This document shows positions 1-10,316 of a stretch of 64,000 nt of DNA, one piece after another. The notes under the pieces were generated by a model, which did not search any database, had not been told where the DNA came from, and saw only the letters and a program-made list of their open reading frames with translations. Origin of the DNA: Ignatzschineria larvae DSM 13226 (GTDB lineage: Bacteria; Pseudomonadota; Gammaproteobacteria; Cardiobacteriales; Wohlfahrtiimonadaceae). Position 1 is the stretch's first letter; each line of letters begins with the position of its first letter. The stretch is from NCBI RefSeq assembly GCF_038500265.1, contig NZ_CP150637.1, positions 67,001 through 131,000 on the forward strand, in the 5' to 3' direction. Both the position numbers and the translations under genes were made by a program.

Positions 1-536
1 CGGCAGCTTGGGCAGAGAGCTCAGGCAGTTTCGTGAGCTTAGAAGGGCGCTTACAATCATTGCAGGCAGCGAGTATGCCACAAGGGGAAGCGCGTCCCCT
101 TTGGAAGATTCTTCGTGTTTTAGGCAATCAATTTGAATTACCAGGCTTTGGTTATATCAGTTCTGAAGAGGTATTAGCCAAATGGCGTTTGATGCATGAG
201 GCACAATTGGCAGAGCAAAATAATATAAGTGAAGTGTTCACTTTTGATTATCAAGCGATGCCTAAATCAGGCTTGATAGCGATCCCAACAACATCTCTCT
301 ATTCGACTGATGCTTACGTTCGTCGTGGTGAAGCATTACAAAAGACGCCTCTTGCAAGTCGTGCGCGGATTGCATTTAACAATAGTAACGATGAAGCGAC
401 TGTCATGGCGATTTTAAATCAAGAGAGCCGTTTCACTTCAAGAGTATCAGCAAAAGTAGCGCCTGGTTGTGTTCGAATCCCGACAGAATATGCGGGGCAA
501 ACACCATTTTATCAATTTATCAAGGGGGCAAATTAG
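1..536 (+). CDS. nuoG: NADH-quinone oxidoreductase subunit G, C-terminal end (partial)
   Basis: The reading frame is open from the window edge (first full codon at 3) to a TAG at 534-536, so this is the last ~177 residues of a gene that begins upstream. The frame opens with a stretch reading GSFVSLEGRLQ, which resembles the NuoG segment GT(F/Y)xNxEGRxQ. NuoG is the large peripheral-arm subunit of complex I and carries Fe-S clusters; those lie in the missing N-terminal part. The next ATG (nuoH) follows the stop directly, which supports translation as one operon. Identity rests on this segment plus its place before nuoH. Confidence 0.87.
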   Translation, partial: AAWAESSGSFVSLEGRLQSLQAASMPQGEARPLWKILRVLGNQFELPGFGYISSEEVLAKWRLMHEAQLAEQNNISEVFTFDYQAMPKSGLIAIPTTSLYSTDAYVRRGEALQKTPLASRARIAFNNSNDEATVMAILNQESRFTSRVSAKVAPGCVRIPTEYAGQTPFYQFIKGAN

Positions 537-1589
537 ATGGATATCATCATGGCGATTATTCATTATCCGCTTGTTTGGGCTCTACTTAAAACATTGGCAA
601 TTTTCTTACCGATCGTTTTATCTGTAGCGTACTTAACATTTGCAGAACGTAAAATTCTGGGATATATGCATATCCGTTTAGGGCCAAATCGTGTAGGACC
701 TAAAGGTTTGTTACAACCCTTTGCTGACTTAATGAAGATGATCTTCAAAGAATGGATTATTCCTTCAGCTGCGAATAAGGCGATGTTCCTAATCGCCCCA
801 TTTGTAGCTGTAACAACTGCTTTTGCAGTATGGGCAGTGATTCCTTTTCAAGATAATTGGATCAGCTCATCAATGGATTCAGGGATTCTTTTTATCCTTG
901 CGATGACCTCTTTAGGGGTCTATTCATCATTGATTGGTGGTTGGGGGTCAAACTCTAAATTTGCCATGTTTGGAGCAATCCGAAGTGCCGCACAAGTGGT
1001 CTCTTATGAGCTTGCGATTGGTTTTGCGCTGATTACCGTTGTGATGATTTCAGGGAGCCTTAATCTCTCTGAAATTGTGAAGTCACAATCAGGTAGCTTA
1101 GGGTTAGTCAACTGGTACTTTATCCCACTATTACCGATGGCGGTGATCTATTTTATTGCAGGTCTTGCAGAGTTAAATCGTGCGCCATTTGAAGTGACAG
1201 AAGGGGAATCAGAGATTGTTGCAGGTTACTTTACTGAGTATTCAGGAACGGGCTTCGTAACATTCTACCTTGCGGAATACACCAATATGATCTTAATGTC
1301 GGCATTGATGAGCTTGCTCTTCTTTGGTGGCTGGCTTGCTCCGCTCTCAGGTGTTGAAGCGATTGAGAATATTCCTGTCATTTCATTCTTGGCTCAAGAT
1401 AGTCTTTTCTGGATGATTTTGAAGATGGCATTCTTCCTCTTCTCAATGGTTTGGGTTCGCGCAACATTCCCGGGTTATCGTTATGACCAGATTATGCGGT
1501 TAGGTTGGAAATTCTTTATTCCGATTGCACTTGTATGGATCGCGGTAGTACTCGTGATGTATGGCATCGGTTTAAAACCATGGTTTTAA
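537..1589 (+). CDS. nuoH: NADH-quinone oxidoreductase subunit H
   Basis: A 350-residue, strongly hydrophobic protein with about eight membrane segments. It forms the membrane-arm heel of complex I, next to the quinone site. The family signature [20 protein letters not shown] is intact, with its conserved acidic residues, and the early segment [15 protein letters not shown] is the other NuoH hallmark. Length matches the usual ~325-350 residues. The ATG begins at the base after the nuoG stop, so translation is probably coupled. Operon order is G-H-I-J-K-L-M-N as in other gammaproteobacteria. Confidence 0.97.
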   Translation: MDIIMAIIHYPLVWALLKTLAIFLPIVLSVAYLTFAERKILGYMHIRLGPNRVGPKGLLQPFADLMKMIFKEWIIPSAANKAMFLIAPFVAVTTAFAVWAVIPFQDNWISSSMDSGILFILAMTSLGVYSSLIGGWGSNSKFAMFGAIRSAAQVVSYELAIGFALITVVMISGSLNLSEIVKSQSGSLGLVNWYFIPLLPMAVIYFIAGLAELNRAPFEVTEGESEIVAGYFTEYSGTGFVTFYLAEYTNMILMSALMSLLFFGGWLAPLSGVEAIENIPVISFLAQDSLFWMILKMAFFLFSMVWVRATFPGYRYDQIMRLGWKFFIPIALVWIAVVLVMYGIGLKPWF

Positions 1590-1610
1590 GAAATAGGGTA
1601 GGACTAATCA

Positions 1611-2102
1611 ATGTTTAAATATTTAAAATCATTTTACGAAACGTTTACGCTCAGAGAGTTGCGTAAAGGTTTAGGAATTACCTTTCGTTATTTCTTTAGA
1701 CCGAAATTTACGATCGAGTATCCGTTTGAAAAAACACCACAATCGAATCGTTTTCGTGGGTTACATGCACTACGCCGTTATCCTAATGGAGAAGAGCGCT
1801 GTATTGGTTGTAAATTGTGTGAAGCAGTTTGTCCTGCATTAGCAATTACCATTGATACAGAAGAGCGTGGCGATGGCACCCGTCGAACAACACGTTACGA
1901 TATTGACCTTTTTAAATGTATCTTCTGTGGTCTATGTGAGCAGGCCTGTCCTGTAGATTCAATCGTGTTGACCCGCGTATTTGAATATCACATGGAAGAG
2001 AAAGGGGAAAATATCATCACTAAAGAGACTCTGCTAGCACTCGGCGATAAGTACGAAGTACAGATCGCAGCCGATCGCGCGCTTGACTCTAAATTGTACT
2101 AG
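1611..2102 (+). CDS. nuoI: NADH-quinone oxidoreductase subunit I
   Basis: A 163-residue ferredoxin-like subunit. Two complete [4Fe-4S] motifs are present: C64-C67-C70-C74 ([12 protein letters not shown]) and C103-C106-C109-C113 ([12 protein letters not shown]). These hold clusters N6a and N6b, which pass electrons towards the quinone. The N-terminal ~40 residues form the amphipathic, membrane-facing part typical of NuoI. It lies 21 bp after nuoH, with an AGGA-type ribosome site before the ATG. No unusual residue is seen. Confidence 0.97.
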   Translation: MFKYLKSFYETFTLRELRKGLGITFRYFFRPKFTIEYPFEKTPQSNRFRGLHALRRYPNGEERCIGCKLCEAVCPALAITIDTEERGDGTRRTTRYDIDLFKCIFCGLCEQACPVDSIVLTRVFEYHMEEKGENIITKETLLALGDKYEVQIAADRALDSKLY

Positions 2103-2111
2103 GGGGAGAAG

Positions 2112-2789
2112 ATGTTATTTAAGATTTTATTTTATATCTTCGCACTTATTACCATCTATTCAGCTATTCGGGTGGTAAGCGCTAAGAATACGATGACATC
2201 AGTACTTCACCTAGTTCTGATTTTTGTCATGGTGAGTTGCTGTTGGTTGTTATTACAAGCGGAATTCTTGGCATTAGCCTTAATTATTATCTACTGTGGG
2301 GCGGTGATGGTTTTCTTCCTCTTTGCGGTGATGATGCTTGATATTCCTCACGATATGATGAAAAAAGGCTTAGTGAAATATCTGCCGGTTGCGGTATTAG
2401 TCGCAATCGTCTTTATTGCTGAGATCTTGGTCGTGACTTTAGGGGGCGATAGCTTTATTACGCAGAACTTTGCACTTGCAGGTGGAGTTGAATCTATTCG
2501 TGAAGGGGTAGAGTTAACGAATGCGCAAGAGCTTGGTGTTCTTCTTTACACTGAATATATCTATGCCTTTGAGGCAACAGCACTTATTCTCTTAGTGGCG
2601 ATGATCGCCGCAATTGCCTTAACGCATCGCGTTGGCCCCCTTCGTCGTAAAGATGTCCCTGTGGGTTGGCAGATTAAAGCGGATCCTACCAAACGTGTAC
2701 GGATGGTAAAAATGGATTCAGCAGTTTTAGCACCGGCGCCTGTCAAGGAAGAGGACGCTGAAACGGTCACACCAGAGGAGGAAAAGTAA
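2112..2789 (+). CDS. nuoJ: NADH-quinone oxidoreductase subunit J
   Basis: A 225-residue membrane subunit with five predicted helices, including the glycine-containing helix read as [19 protein letters not shown], the conserved NuoJ/ND6 segment. It sits beside NuoH and NuoK in the proton-transfer path. A soluble tail of ~45 residues ends in a strongly acidic stretch ([14 protein letters not shown]); the tail varies between species and is not essential to the fold. The stop (TAA, 2787-2789) is one base from the nuoK start, a common nuoJK arrangement. Confidence 0.95.
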   Translation: MLFKILFYIFALITIYSAIRVVSAKNTMTSVLHLVLIFVMVSCCWLLLQAEFLALALIIIYCGAVMVFFLFAVMMLDIPHDMMKKGLVKYLPVAVLVAIVFIAEILVVTLGGDSFITQNFALAGGVESIREGVELTNAQELGVLLYTEYIYAFEATALILLVAMIAAIALTHRVGPLRRKDVPVGWQIKADPTKRVRMVKMDSAVLAPAPVKEEDAETVTPEEEK

Positions 2790-2790
2790 T

Positions 2791-3099
2791 ATGAATCTTG
2801 TTATTAGTGATTATATTATTCTCTCGACAATTCTATTTGGAATTAGTACGGCGGGAATCTTTATTAATCGTAGAAATTTGATTGTGCTCTTAATGTGCAT
2901 TGAGTTAATGCTCTTAGCAAGTAGTACTCTCTTTGTGGCGTTCTCACAGTTTTCTGGCGATTTACATGGACAGATCTTTGTCTTCTTTATATTAGCGGTT
3001 GCGGCCGCAGAAGCAGCGATTGGTCTTGCGATCTTGGTATTAATATTCAGAAATCGTGGCAATATTAATGTCGATGAAATTACAGAGTTAAGAGGCTAA
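2791..3099 (+). CDS. nuoK: NADH-quinone oxidoreductase subunit K
   Basis: A 102-residue protein with three membrane helices, the standard size for NuoK/ND4L. Helix 2 carries the conserved glutamate in MCIELML and helix 3 the second one in [13 protein letters not shown]; both take part in proton movement. The GGAGGAAAAGTAAT sequence just upstream overlaps the end of nuoJ and supplies the ribosome site. nuoL begins 3 bp after the stop region. Confidence 0.97.
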   Translation: MNLVISDYIILSTILFGISTAGIFINRRNLIVLLMCIELMLLASSTLFVAFSQFSGDLHGQIFVFFILAVAAAEAAIGLAILVLIFRNRGNINVDEITELRG

Positions 3100-3101
3100 C
3101 A

Positions 3102-5108
3102 ATGGAATTTAAATATATTTATCTTTTGATTGTTTTATTGCCTCTGATGGGCTCGGCAATTGCCGGTCTCTTCTGTCGGGTAATTAATCAAAAAGTCGCC
3201 CATACTGTGACGATTCTCTTTGTTGCAATCGCAGCTGCGCTTTCGGTCTTTGTATTAATTGAACACATGACAGGACGTGCGCCGATTTTTGATGAGAATC
3301 TCTATACTTGGATGAATACCGGTTCATTAAGTGTCGGTGTCGGTTTCATGGTGGATAATCTGACGGCGATGATGATGGTCGTGATTACTTCGGTATCAAC
3401 GATGGTTCATCTCTACTCAGTGGGATATATGAAAGGGGATCCCGGGTATAACCGCTTCTTCAGCTATATTTCACTTTTCACCTTCTCGATGTTGATGCTC
3501 GTGATGTCTAATAACTTCATGCAGCTCTTCTTTGGTTGGGAAGCGGTCGGTTTAGTCTCTTACCTCTTGATTGGTTTCTGGTTTAAAAAGCCAACGGCAA
3601 CTTATGCCAATATGAAAGCTTTCTTAGTGAACCGCGTTGGGGACTTTGGCTTTATTATCGGGATTGCTTGTGTGGCTTATATGACAAGCTCATTAACCTA
3701 TACAGATGTATTTTCAAAATTAGATGGCGCGGCAAGCACGATTCACTTCTTAGGCACAGATTGGAATATTATGACCTTTGCGGCGGTATTCCTCTTTATC
3801 GGCGCTATGGGTAAATCGGCACAGGTTCCTTTACATGTTTGGTTACCAGATTCAATGGAAGGCCCAACGCCGATTTCTGCGTTAATCCATGCGGCAACGA
3901 TGGTAACAGCAGGGATCTTTATGGTAGCGAGAATGTCGCCGATCTATGAATTATCAACAACGGCTCTGTCGATGATATTGATTCTAGGTGCGATTACTGC
4001 ACTCTTTATGGGAATCTTGGGATTATTCCAAACCGATATCAAACGGGTTATCGCTTACTCGACAATCTCACAGCTTGGTTATATGACTGTGGCATTAGGG
4101 GCGTCAGCATACTCATTAGCAGCATTCCATTTAACGACACACGCATTCTTTAAAGCGCTTTTATTCTTAGGGGCAGGTTCAGTCATTATCGGTATGAGCC
4201 ATGTTCAAGATATGCGTTATATGGGTGGACTTCGTAAGAAGATGCCAATTACTTGGATGACCACGTTAATTGGTTCACTTGCACTTGTTGGGATGCCATT
4301 CTTCTCGGGTTACTACTCAAAAGAAGGAATTATCTGGTCGCTTGAGCATAGTACGACATTTGGTTCAGGATTTGCCCATTTAGCGCTTGAGATCGGTGTT
4401 TTCTTAACCGCACTCTATACCTTTAGAATGTACTTCTTAGTCTTCCATGGTAAAGCGCGTTATACCGTTGATGAGTCTTTAGGACATGATCACCACGGTG
4501 ATGATGAGAGTGTATTACCGGAAACACCAAAAGAGTCACCTTGGGTTGTCACATTACCGCTTATTTTGCTTGCGATTCCATCGATCATTCTAGGTTGGTA
4601 TATGGCACCAATGATGTTTGAGAATACATTCCTTGAACACTCTGTCTATATCGATAATATCGTGAATCCTGCCACTGAGTTTATGAAAAATAATTTCCAT
4701 GGCTCGTGGGAGATGACCAAAGAGGCTTTAACAGCACCAGCGTTCTATCTCACCTTAGCGGGGATTTTAACGGCATGGTATAGCTTCTTAATTCATCCAA
4801 AAGTGGCAGCAAAAGGCCGTGAAATACTTGAAAAAGCAGGTATTTACAAAGTATTTGAAAATAAATACTACTTTGATGATGTAAACCAAAAAGTATTTGC
4901 CAATGGGGCAGTGGCATTAGGTCGCTTCTTCTGGACGAAAATTGACGATAAGATTATCGATCAAGGAATCGTCTTCGGCGCGGCTCGTGTTGCCTCTGCT
5001 GTAGGTGCTGGTATTCGTCGCATTCAAACAGGGTTCATCTACCATATGGCTTTCTTAATGGTAGTTGGTTTATTGGCACTTATGACTTGGGTCGTATTTT
5101 TTAACTAG
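3102..5108 (+). CDS. nuoL: NADH-quinone oxidoreductase subunit L
   Basis: A 668-residue antiporter-like subunit at the distal end of the complex I membrane arm. Recognisable parts are the segment HVWLPDSMEGPTPISALIHA, which is the proton-channel core shared with Mrp antiporters, the glutamate of GWEAVGLVSYLLIGFW, and the C-terminal extension with the long lateral helix (roughly residues 520-668). A histidine-rich loop (GHDHHGDDE, near residue 465) lies between late helices; it is a variable loop and needs no special role. Length is slightly above that of E. coli NuoL (613). Confidence 0.96.
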   Translation: MEFKYIYLLIVLLPLMGSAIAGLFCRVINQKVAHTVTILFVAIAAALSVFVLIEHMTGRAPIFDENLYTWMNTGSLSVGVGFMVDNLTAMMMVVITSVSTMVHLYSVGYMKGDPGYNRFFSYISLFTFSMLMLVMSNNFMQLFFGWEAVGLVSYLLIGFWFKKPTATYANMKAFLVNRVGDFGFIIGIACVAYMTSSLTYTDVFSKLDGAASTIHFLGTDWNIMTFAAVFLFIGAMGKSAQVPLHVWLPDSMEGPTPISALIHAATMVTAGIFMVARMSPIYELSTTALSMILILGAITALFMGILGLFQTDIKRVIAYSTISQLGYMTVALGASAYSLAAFHLTTHAFFKALLFLGAGSVIIGMSHVQDMRYMGGLRKKMPITWMTTLIGSLALVGMPFFSGYYSKEGIIWSLEHSTTFGSGFAHLALEIGVFLTALYTFRMYFLVFHGKARYTVDESLGHDHHGDDESVLPETPKESPWVVTLPLILLAIPSIILGWYMAPMMFENTFLEHSVYIDNIVNPATEFMKNNFHGSWEMTKEALTAPAFYLTLAGILTAWYSFLIHPKVAAKGREILEKAGIYKVFENKYYFDDVNQKVFANGAVALGRFFWTKIDDKIIDQGIVFGAARVASAVGAGIRRIQTGFIYHMAFLMVVGLLALMTWVVFFN

Positions 5109-5117
5109 GAATAAACA

Positions 5118-6632
5118 ATGGACACAATGCAAATCTCTTGGTTAAGTTTAGTCATTTGGCTTCCGATTCTCGGCGGACTCATTGTGCTTGCTGTGGGTAA
5201 TGAGCCCACACGAGCTCGTTGGTTATCGCTAGCCTTTGCTATTCTTGCTTTTATTATTTCGTTACCACTACTATTCCTGTTTAATCCTGATGTCAGTGGC
5301 ATGCAATTTGTGGAGCAGATGGTATGGAGCAGTGAGCTCGGCATCAGCTACCACTTAGGGGTTGATGGTTTTTCAATGCCCTTTATTGTCTTGACCACTT
5401 TCGTAACGATCCTAGTGGTCGTCGCAGGATGGGAAATTATCAAAGATCGGCCTAATCAATATTTTGCCGCTTTCTTAATCCTCGAAGGTTTAATGAACGG
5501 GATCTTTGCTTCAGTAGATGGGATTCTTTTCTATGTATTCTTCGAAGCGATGTTAATCCCGATGTTTCTTATTATCGGTGTCTGGGGTGGACCAAACCGT
5601 ATTACTGCGGCTCTCAAGTTTTTCCTCTATACCTTCTTAGGGTCAATCTTCTTACTGATCGCATTGATCTACCTCTTTCTACAAAGTGGTAGCTTCGATA
5701 TTATCGGTTTCCAAAATTTAGCATTAGCAGAATCAACTCAGAAATGGCTCTTCCTCGCATTCCTCGCTGGATTTGCGGTGAAAGTGCCGATGTTCCCTGT
5801 ACATACTTGGTTACCTTCAGCGCACGTTGAAGCACCGACCGGAGGTTCAGTGATTCTAGCAGCGATTACCCTTAAAATCGGGGGCTACGGGTTCGTACGT
5901 TTCATGTTACCGATAGCACCTTTGGGCGCGGCTTATTTCTCCTGGTTAATCGTAGGATTAAGCGTGATCGCGATTCTTTATATTGCGCTTGTGGCACTAG
6001 TCCAACGTGATATGAAGAAGATGATTGCATACTCCTCTATCTCTCATATGGGCTTTGTAACGTTAGCGTTTATTCTCCCTGTGGCGATGTTAGGCGGGAA
6101 TGTGCTTGATCCTGAAGCAATGCAGATGGCGCTTCAAGGCGGCATGATGCAGATGATCTCTCATGGTCTTGTATCTGCTGGGATGTTCCTCTGTATTGGT
6201 GTGCTTTATGATCGTATCCATTCACGTGAAATTGCCGATTACGGCGGTGTGATTAATAGCATGCCGGTATTTGGTGCCTTCTTTATCTTCTTTACGATGG
6301 CAAACTCAGGATTACCAGGGACATCAGGCTTTATTGGTGAGTTCTGGACTATTTTAGCGAGCTTCCACTACTCAGTTTATATCGCGATTCTGATTGCGTT
6401 ATCATTGATTTTAAGTGCGGCTTACAATCTTTGGTTAACAAAACGTGTGATTTTAGGCGATATCGTCCATGAGCACGTAAGACAGATGAAAGATATCAAT
6501 GGTAGAGAATGGTTCTTATTGGGTTCATTAGCTGTATTAATCGTATTATTTGGTGTTTGGCCAGATCCTATTGCGAATTTAATGCAATCAACAATTGATG
6601 GACTTATTACTCACTTGACAGGTCAATTCTAA
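5118..6632 (+). CDS. nuoM: NADH-quinone oxidoreductase subunit M
   Basis: A 504-residue antiporter-like subunit, close to the E. coli length of 509. Conserved core segments include FFEAMLIPMFLIIGVWGG with the channel glutamate, and VPMFPVHTWLPSAHVEAPTGGS with the key lysine and histidines. About fourteen membrane segments are expected. The nuoL stop is 9 bp upstream. It forms one of the three proton channels of complex I together with NuoL and NuoN. Confidence 0.96.
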   Translation: MDTMQISWLSLVIWLPILGGLIVLAVGNEPTRARWLSLAFAILAFIISLPLLFLFNPDVSGMQFVEQMVWSSELGISYHLGVDGFSMPFIVLTTFVTILVVVAGWEIIKDRPNQYFAAFLILEGLMNGIFASVDGILFYVFFEAMLIPMFLIIGVWGGPNRITAALKFFLYTFLGSIFLLIALIYLFLQSGSFDIIGFQNLALAESTQKWLFLAFLAGFAVKVPMFPVHTWLPSAHVEAPTGGSVILAAITLKIGGYGFVRFMLPIAPLGAAYFSWLIVGLSVIAILYIALVALVQRDMKKMIAYSSISHMGFVTLAFILPVAMLGGNVLDPEAMQMALQGGMMQMISHGLVSAGMFLCIGVLYDRIHSREIADYGGVINSMPVFGAFFIFFTMANSGLPGTSGFIGEFWTILASFHYSVYIAILIALSLILSAAYNLWLTKRVILGDIVHEHVRQMKDINGREWFLLGSLAVLIVLFGVWPDPIANLMQSTIDGLITHLTGQF

Positions 6633-6644
6633 AGGAAGTTAAAA

Positions 6645-8108
6645 ATGAAGGAATTAAATCTGACAGATATGCTCGTTGCTCTTCCTGAGATCTTTTTAAT
6701 GGGTATGATCGTTGTCATCTTGTTATATGAGAGCCTCAATAAGAACTCGAAGCAATCAATACTCTTCACGTTGAGTCTTATCGGGCTCTTCGGTGCAGGT
6801 ATTATCAGTATCGTTTTATACAATGTCGATGTTACACAAGGTATTGTGATTAGTAACCATTTTTGGTTTGGTGAGATCAACTATAATCCGCTACTACTTG
6901 TCTTAAAAGTGGCGATGGTCGTGATAGTTGCTTTCGGTTTAGTCTATAGTTATGGACGTGCCGGTGAGCAAAATATCGTAACAGCCGAGTATTATGCATT
7001 AGTATTACTCAGCACATTAGGGATGCTAGTATTAGTCTCTGCGGCAAGCATGCTGATGGTCTATGTTGGCCTTGAGTTGATGTCTCTACCGATGTATGGT
7101 CTAGTTGCGCTTAATCGCCGTAACAATAAGAGTACTGAAGCTGCGATGAAATACTTTGTAATGGGAGCTATGTCTTCAGCGATCCTGCTCTTTGGTATGG
7201 CGCTACTCTATGGGGCAACAAGCTCTCTACAGTTCGAAGATATTCATGCTGTGATTGCCAATGGCATGACAGATAGTCAATCACGCTTAGTGCTCTTTGC
7301 AACCGCATTCCTCATTGTAGGAACGGTCTTCAAACTGGGTGCCGCGCCTTTCCATGGTTGGGTACCTGATGTTTATGAAGGCGCGCCGTTACCAGTTGCC
7401 ATGTTTATTGGGGCTGCGCCAAAAGTCGCTGCTTTCATGATGGGAGTATGGATTTTATTAGGTGCGGTAGGTGAGCTTTCGGGGCAATGGCAACCATTTA
7501 TCATCGCAATCTCTATTATCTCATTCATCATCGGTAACTTAGTGGCACTGAAACAAGATAATATTCGCCGGATGCTCGGTTATTCAGCAGTCTCTCATGC
7601 GGGTTTTATCTTATTAGGTCTACTAGTTACAGCGGAAAGTGATGCGGCTTTAAGTGCAGGGATCTTCTATGCCATCACCTATGCGATGACCACGACAGCC
7701 GCCTTTGGTTTTATGCTATCGGTGAAAGTCAATGGTAAGGAAGTGCAAGCGATTGATGACTTAAAAGGCTTTGCTCGCCAACATGCTTGGTATGCGCTTT
7801 TAATGGCAGCAATCATGATCTCTATGGGCGGTATTCCATTCTTCGTTGGTTTCTATGCGAAATTTGTGGTACTCAAAGCCGCCTTTAATGCAGGTTATAT
7901 CTTTACTGTGATCATTGCGCTGTTAACCTCAGTGATTGGACTTTACTACTACTTACGAGTAGTCAAAGTGATGTTCTTTGATGAAGAAGTGCATGGTCGT
8001 GAGCTAACGATTGAAGCGACAGGTTTAAGCCGAGTATTCTTTAATGTGAATGCACTGGCTTTAGTTGTACTAGGTATCGCACCTTCTTTACTTTATGCTT
8101 TCCTTTAA
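6645..8108 (+). CDS. nuoN: NADH-quinone oxidoreductase subunit N
   Basis: A 487-residue antiporter-like subunit, the expected length. The channel segment FKLGAAPFHGWVPDVYEGAPLP and the later NIRRMLGYSAVSHAGF are both family hallmarks. It lies 12 bp after nuoM and is the last gene of the operon; a rho-independent hairpin follows at 8176-8218. No further gene in the same direction can share the transcript without reading through that hairpin. Confidence 0.96.
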   Translation: MKELNLTDMLVALPEIFLMGMIVVILLYESLNKNSKQSILFTLSLIGLFGAGIISIVLYNVDVTQGIVISNHFWFGEINYNPLLLVLKVAMVVIVAFGLVYSYGRAGEQNIVTAEYYALVLLSTLGMLVLVSAASMLMVYVGLELMSLPMYGLVALNRRNNKSTEAAMKYFVMGAMSSAILLFGMALLYGATSSLQFEDIHAVIANGMTDSQSRLVLFATAFLIVGTVFKLGAAPFHGWVPDVYEGAPLPVAMFIGAAPKVAAFMMGVWILLGAVGELSGQWQPFIIAISIISFIIGNLVALKQDNIRRMLGYSAVSHAGFILLGLLVTAESDAALSAGIFYAITYAMTTTAAFGFMLSVKVNGKEVQAIDDLKGFARQHAWYALLMAAIMISMGGIPFFVGFYAKFVVLKAAFNAGYIFTVIIALLTSVIGLYYYLRVVKVMFFDEEVHGRELTIEATGLSRVFFNVNALALVVLGIAPSLLYAFL

Positions 8109-8175
8109 GGAGCCGAAGTATTGAAATAGGGAGGATGAATCACCATATCGTTATATAGTGGTATCATCTACTTAG

Positions 8176-8218
8176 AAAAGAGTTCTGTCAGATACTGCGG
8201 TATCGGGAACTCTTTTTT
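8176..8218 (+). terminator. Rho-independent terminator of the nuo operon
   Basis: AAAAGAGTTC (8176-8185) pairs with GAACTCTTTT (8207-8216), and an inner stem GATAC/GTATC extends the hairpin. The 3' arm itself ends in T residues and continues into TT. It lies 68 bp after the nuoN stop and before mogA, so mogA is probably transcribed on its own. Confidence 0.85.
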
Positions 8219-8271
8219 ATATATTTACCAAAAATTATCTATGATTTAGTAGTAAAAATAGTGAGGAGATT

Positions 8272-8841
8272 ATGCAAGAGATTACGATAGGCGTTGTATC
8301 CATATCCGATAGAGCAAGCCAAGGCATTTATCAAGATGAAGGGATTCCACATCTTAAAGCGTGGCTGACAAAAGCGATTCGCAATCCGATTCGCTTTCAT
8401 GAGTGTTTAATTGCCGATGAGCAGCCTCTAATTGAGCAAACACTCAAAGATCTAGTGGATAATGAACATTGTGATCTGATTCTCACAACTGGCGGTACAG
8501 GACCCACTAAGCGGGATGTAACGCCTGATGCTACATTAGCTGTGGCAGATAAAGAGATGCCGGGATTTGGGGAACAGATGCGGCAAGTGAGCCTTCATTT
8601 CGTACCTACAGCGATTCTTTCTCGGCAAGTTGGGGTGATTCGTAAAGAGACGCTGATTGTCAATCTTCCCGGTCGTCCCCGAGCCATTGAAGAGACATTA
8701 GCCGGCGTAAAAGATGAAGCAGGGAATATTCTGGTTCAAGGGATCTTCGCCGCGATTCCTTACTGCCTTGATCTGATTGGCGCAGGTTATGTTGAAGTCA
8801 ATGAAGCGGTGACGAGTGCGTTCCGGCCAAAGAAGAAGTAG
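8272..8841 (+). CDS. mogA: Molybdopterin adenylyltransferase
   Basis: A 189-residue MoCF-fold protein. It activates molybdopterin with ATP to give adenylyl-molybdopterin before molybdenum insertion in the cytoplasm. The nucleotide/pterin site TTGGTGP (72-78) followed by the conserved Asp of RDVTPDAT is present, as are the N-terminal GVVSISDRAS and the later NLPGRPRAIEE loop. Length matches E. coli MogA (195). A GAGGAG ribosome site precedes the ATG. No other molybdenum cofactor gene is nearby, so it appears as a single-gene unit. Confidence 0.93.
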   Translation: MQEITIGVVSISDRASQGIYQDEGIPHLKAWLTKAIRNPIRFHECLIADEQPLIEQTLKDLVDNEHCDLILTTGGTGPTKRDVTPDATLAVADKEMPGFGEQMRQVSLHFVPTAILSRQVGVIRKETLIVNLPGRPRAIEETLAGVKDEAGNILVQGIFAAIPYCLDLIGAGYVEVNEAVTSAFRPKKK

Positions 8842-8888
8842 AAATTTCGATCGAAAAAGCATTAGAGACAAAAAGTGTTAGATATAAA

Positions 8889-8926
8889 AAGGGCGTATCC
8901 TGTAAGGCATACGCTCAATTTTTGTA
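8889..8926. terminator. Terminator between convergent mogA and cytochrome c genes
   Basis: GGGCGTAT (8891-8898) pairs imperfectly with ATACGCTC (8909-8916), followed by a T-rich run; an A run precedes the hairpin, so it can also work on the minus strand. It lies between the mogA stop and the end of the minus-strand cytochrome gene. Confidence 0.7.
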
Positions 8927-8981
8927 TTTTTTGTTCTATTTTATGAAATAGATGATGACTATTTGCATCCTACTTCATCAA

Positions 8982-10298
8982 CTACTTTAATACCTTCTCT
9001 ACATCAGATACTGAAACAGGTGTACCTTTATTACCCCAGCTGGTGCGAATAAAAGTGGCGAGATCAGCGATCTGCTCATCGCTTAATCTATCTGTTGCCA
9101 TATCTGGCATTTCAAAAACAGTCGGGGCATGAGTCGTTCCATGGGAAATGCTACCTTGGGCAATAATATTAATGGCAGAGATAGGATTGGCATTTTGTAG
9201 AGAGGGATTGCCAGCTAATGCAGGGAATACCCCATCATAACCTAATCCCGTCGTTCTATGACAAGCGGCACAGGAGTCGATATAATGGCTCGCACCTCGG
9301 GCTGAGTCATCGCCGGAAACCAATTTTTCATGGGTACTTTCATCATAGACAAAGGCGGGATTATCGATCTCTACGGGTGTTAAAGATTTTAGATATTTAG
9401 CCATTGCTCTAATATCTTCTTCACTGCCATATTGTAGTGAATTATTAATGACTTCCTCCATACTACCAAAGACTGCATGATGTTTACTACGGCCTGTTGC
9501 AAGCAGTTCTGTCAATTCCTCTACACTATAATGGCCAAGCCCAGTATGATTATCGCCTCGTAAATTAATGGGTATCCAACCATCGATCGGCGCACTACCA
9601 CCGCTTAAATAAGAGTTATCACTTTCACTATAACTTTTCTCATTAATCGCTAATCCTCTAGGTGTATGGCAACTTCCACAATGGCCTAAACCTTGTACTA
9701 GATAAGCCCCACGTGCAATTTCAGGATCACTATATTGTCCATCATCGAATGCTTTAGGTGTTTGTGAATAGAGTAAACGCCAAGCGGTCAGAGGCCAACG
9801 CATAGAGAGGGGCCAAGTGATACCATTGGCTTTCTCTGCGATATTAAGAGGTTTAACTCCATATAGGAAGTAAGCGTAGAGTGCTTTAATATCCTCCTCT
9901 TTTAATACGGCATAATCAGGGAAAGGCATTGCAGGATAGAGGGATTTCCCGTCTTTGCGAATCCCAAAACGAACCGCATTATCAAAATCGCTTAGTGTAT
10001 AGTCGCCAATTCCTTCAGTTTTATCTGGTGTAATATTCGGCGAATAGAGTGTTCCAATAGGAAGCTCAAATGCAAGGCCGCCAGCAAATGGTTCTTCTGA
10101 GTTACTGGTATGACAAGAGGTACAATCTCCAAGTTGTGCTAAATAAGCACCACGCTCAATGAGTGCTGTGCTAGGTTCAACGGACTCTGTCGAAAGTGGG
10201 GATGTTGGTCCTTTATAGAAGTTAAGGGCTACAGCACCTATAACGCCAATCCCAATAATCGCGATGAGTGTACGCGAGATAACTGTTTTCGTTTTCAT
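8982..10298 (-). CDS. Triheme cytochrome c subunit of a gluconate 2-dehydrogenase-type complex
   Basis: A 438-residue protein with one N-terminal membrane anchor (about residues 8-26) and three CxxCH heme sites: CTSCH 59-63, CGSCH 207-211 and CAACH 343-347. This three-heme layout is that of the cytochrome subunits of membrane-bound gluconate, sorbitol and alcohol dehydrogenases, which pass electrons from the periplasmic flavoprotein to ubiquinone. It is the last gene of a three-gene operon, 18 bp after the GMC flavoprotein gene. The substrate cannot be read from this subunit. Confidence 0.88.
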   Translation of the reverse strand: MKTKTVISRTLIAIIGIGVIGAVALNFYKGPTSPLSTESVEPSTALIERGAYLAQLGDCTSCHTSNSEEPFAGGLAFELPIGTLYSPNITPDKTEGIGDYTLSDFDNAVRFGIRKDGKSLYPAMPFPDYAVLKEEDIKALYAYFLYGVKPLNIAEKANGITWPLSMRWPLTAWRLLYSQTPKAFDDGQYSDPEIARGAYLVQGLGHCGSCHTPRGLAINEKSYSESDNSYLSGGSAPIDGWIPINLRGDNHTGLGHYSVEELTELLATGRSKHHAVFGSMEEVINNSLQYGSEEDIRAMAKYLKSLTPVEIDNPAFVYDESTHEKLVSGDDSARGASHYIDSCAACHRTTGLGYDGVFPALAGNPSLQNANPISAINIIAQGSISHGTTHAPTVFEMPDMATDRLSDEQIADLATFIRTSWGNKGTPVSVSDVEKVLK

Positions 10299-10316
10299 AA
10301 TATTCCTCGATTTCCT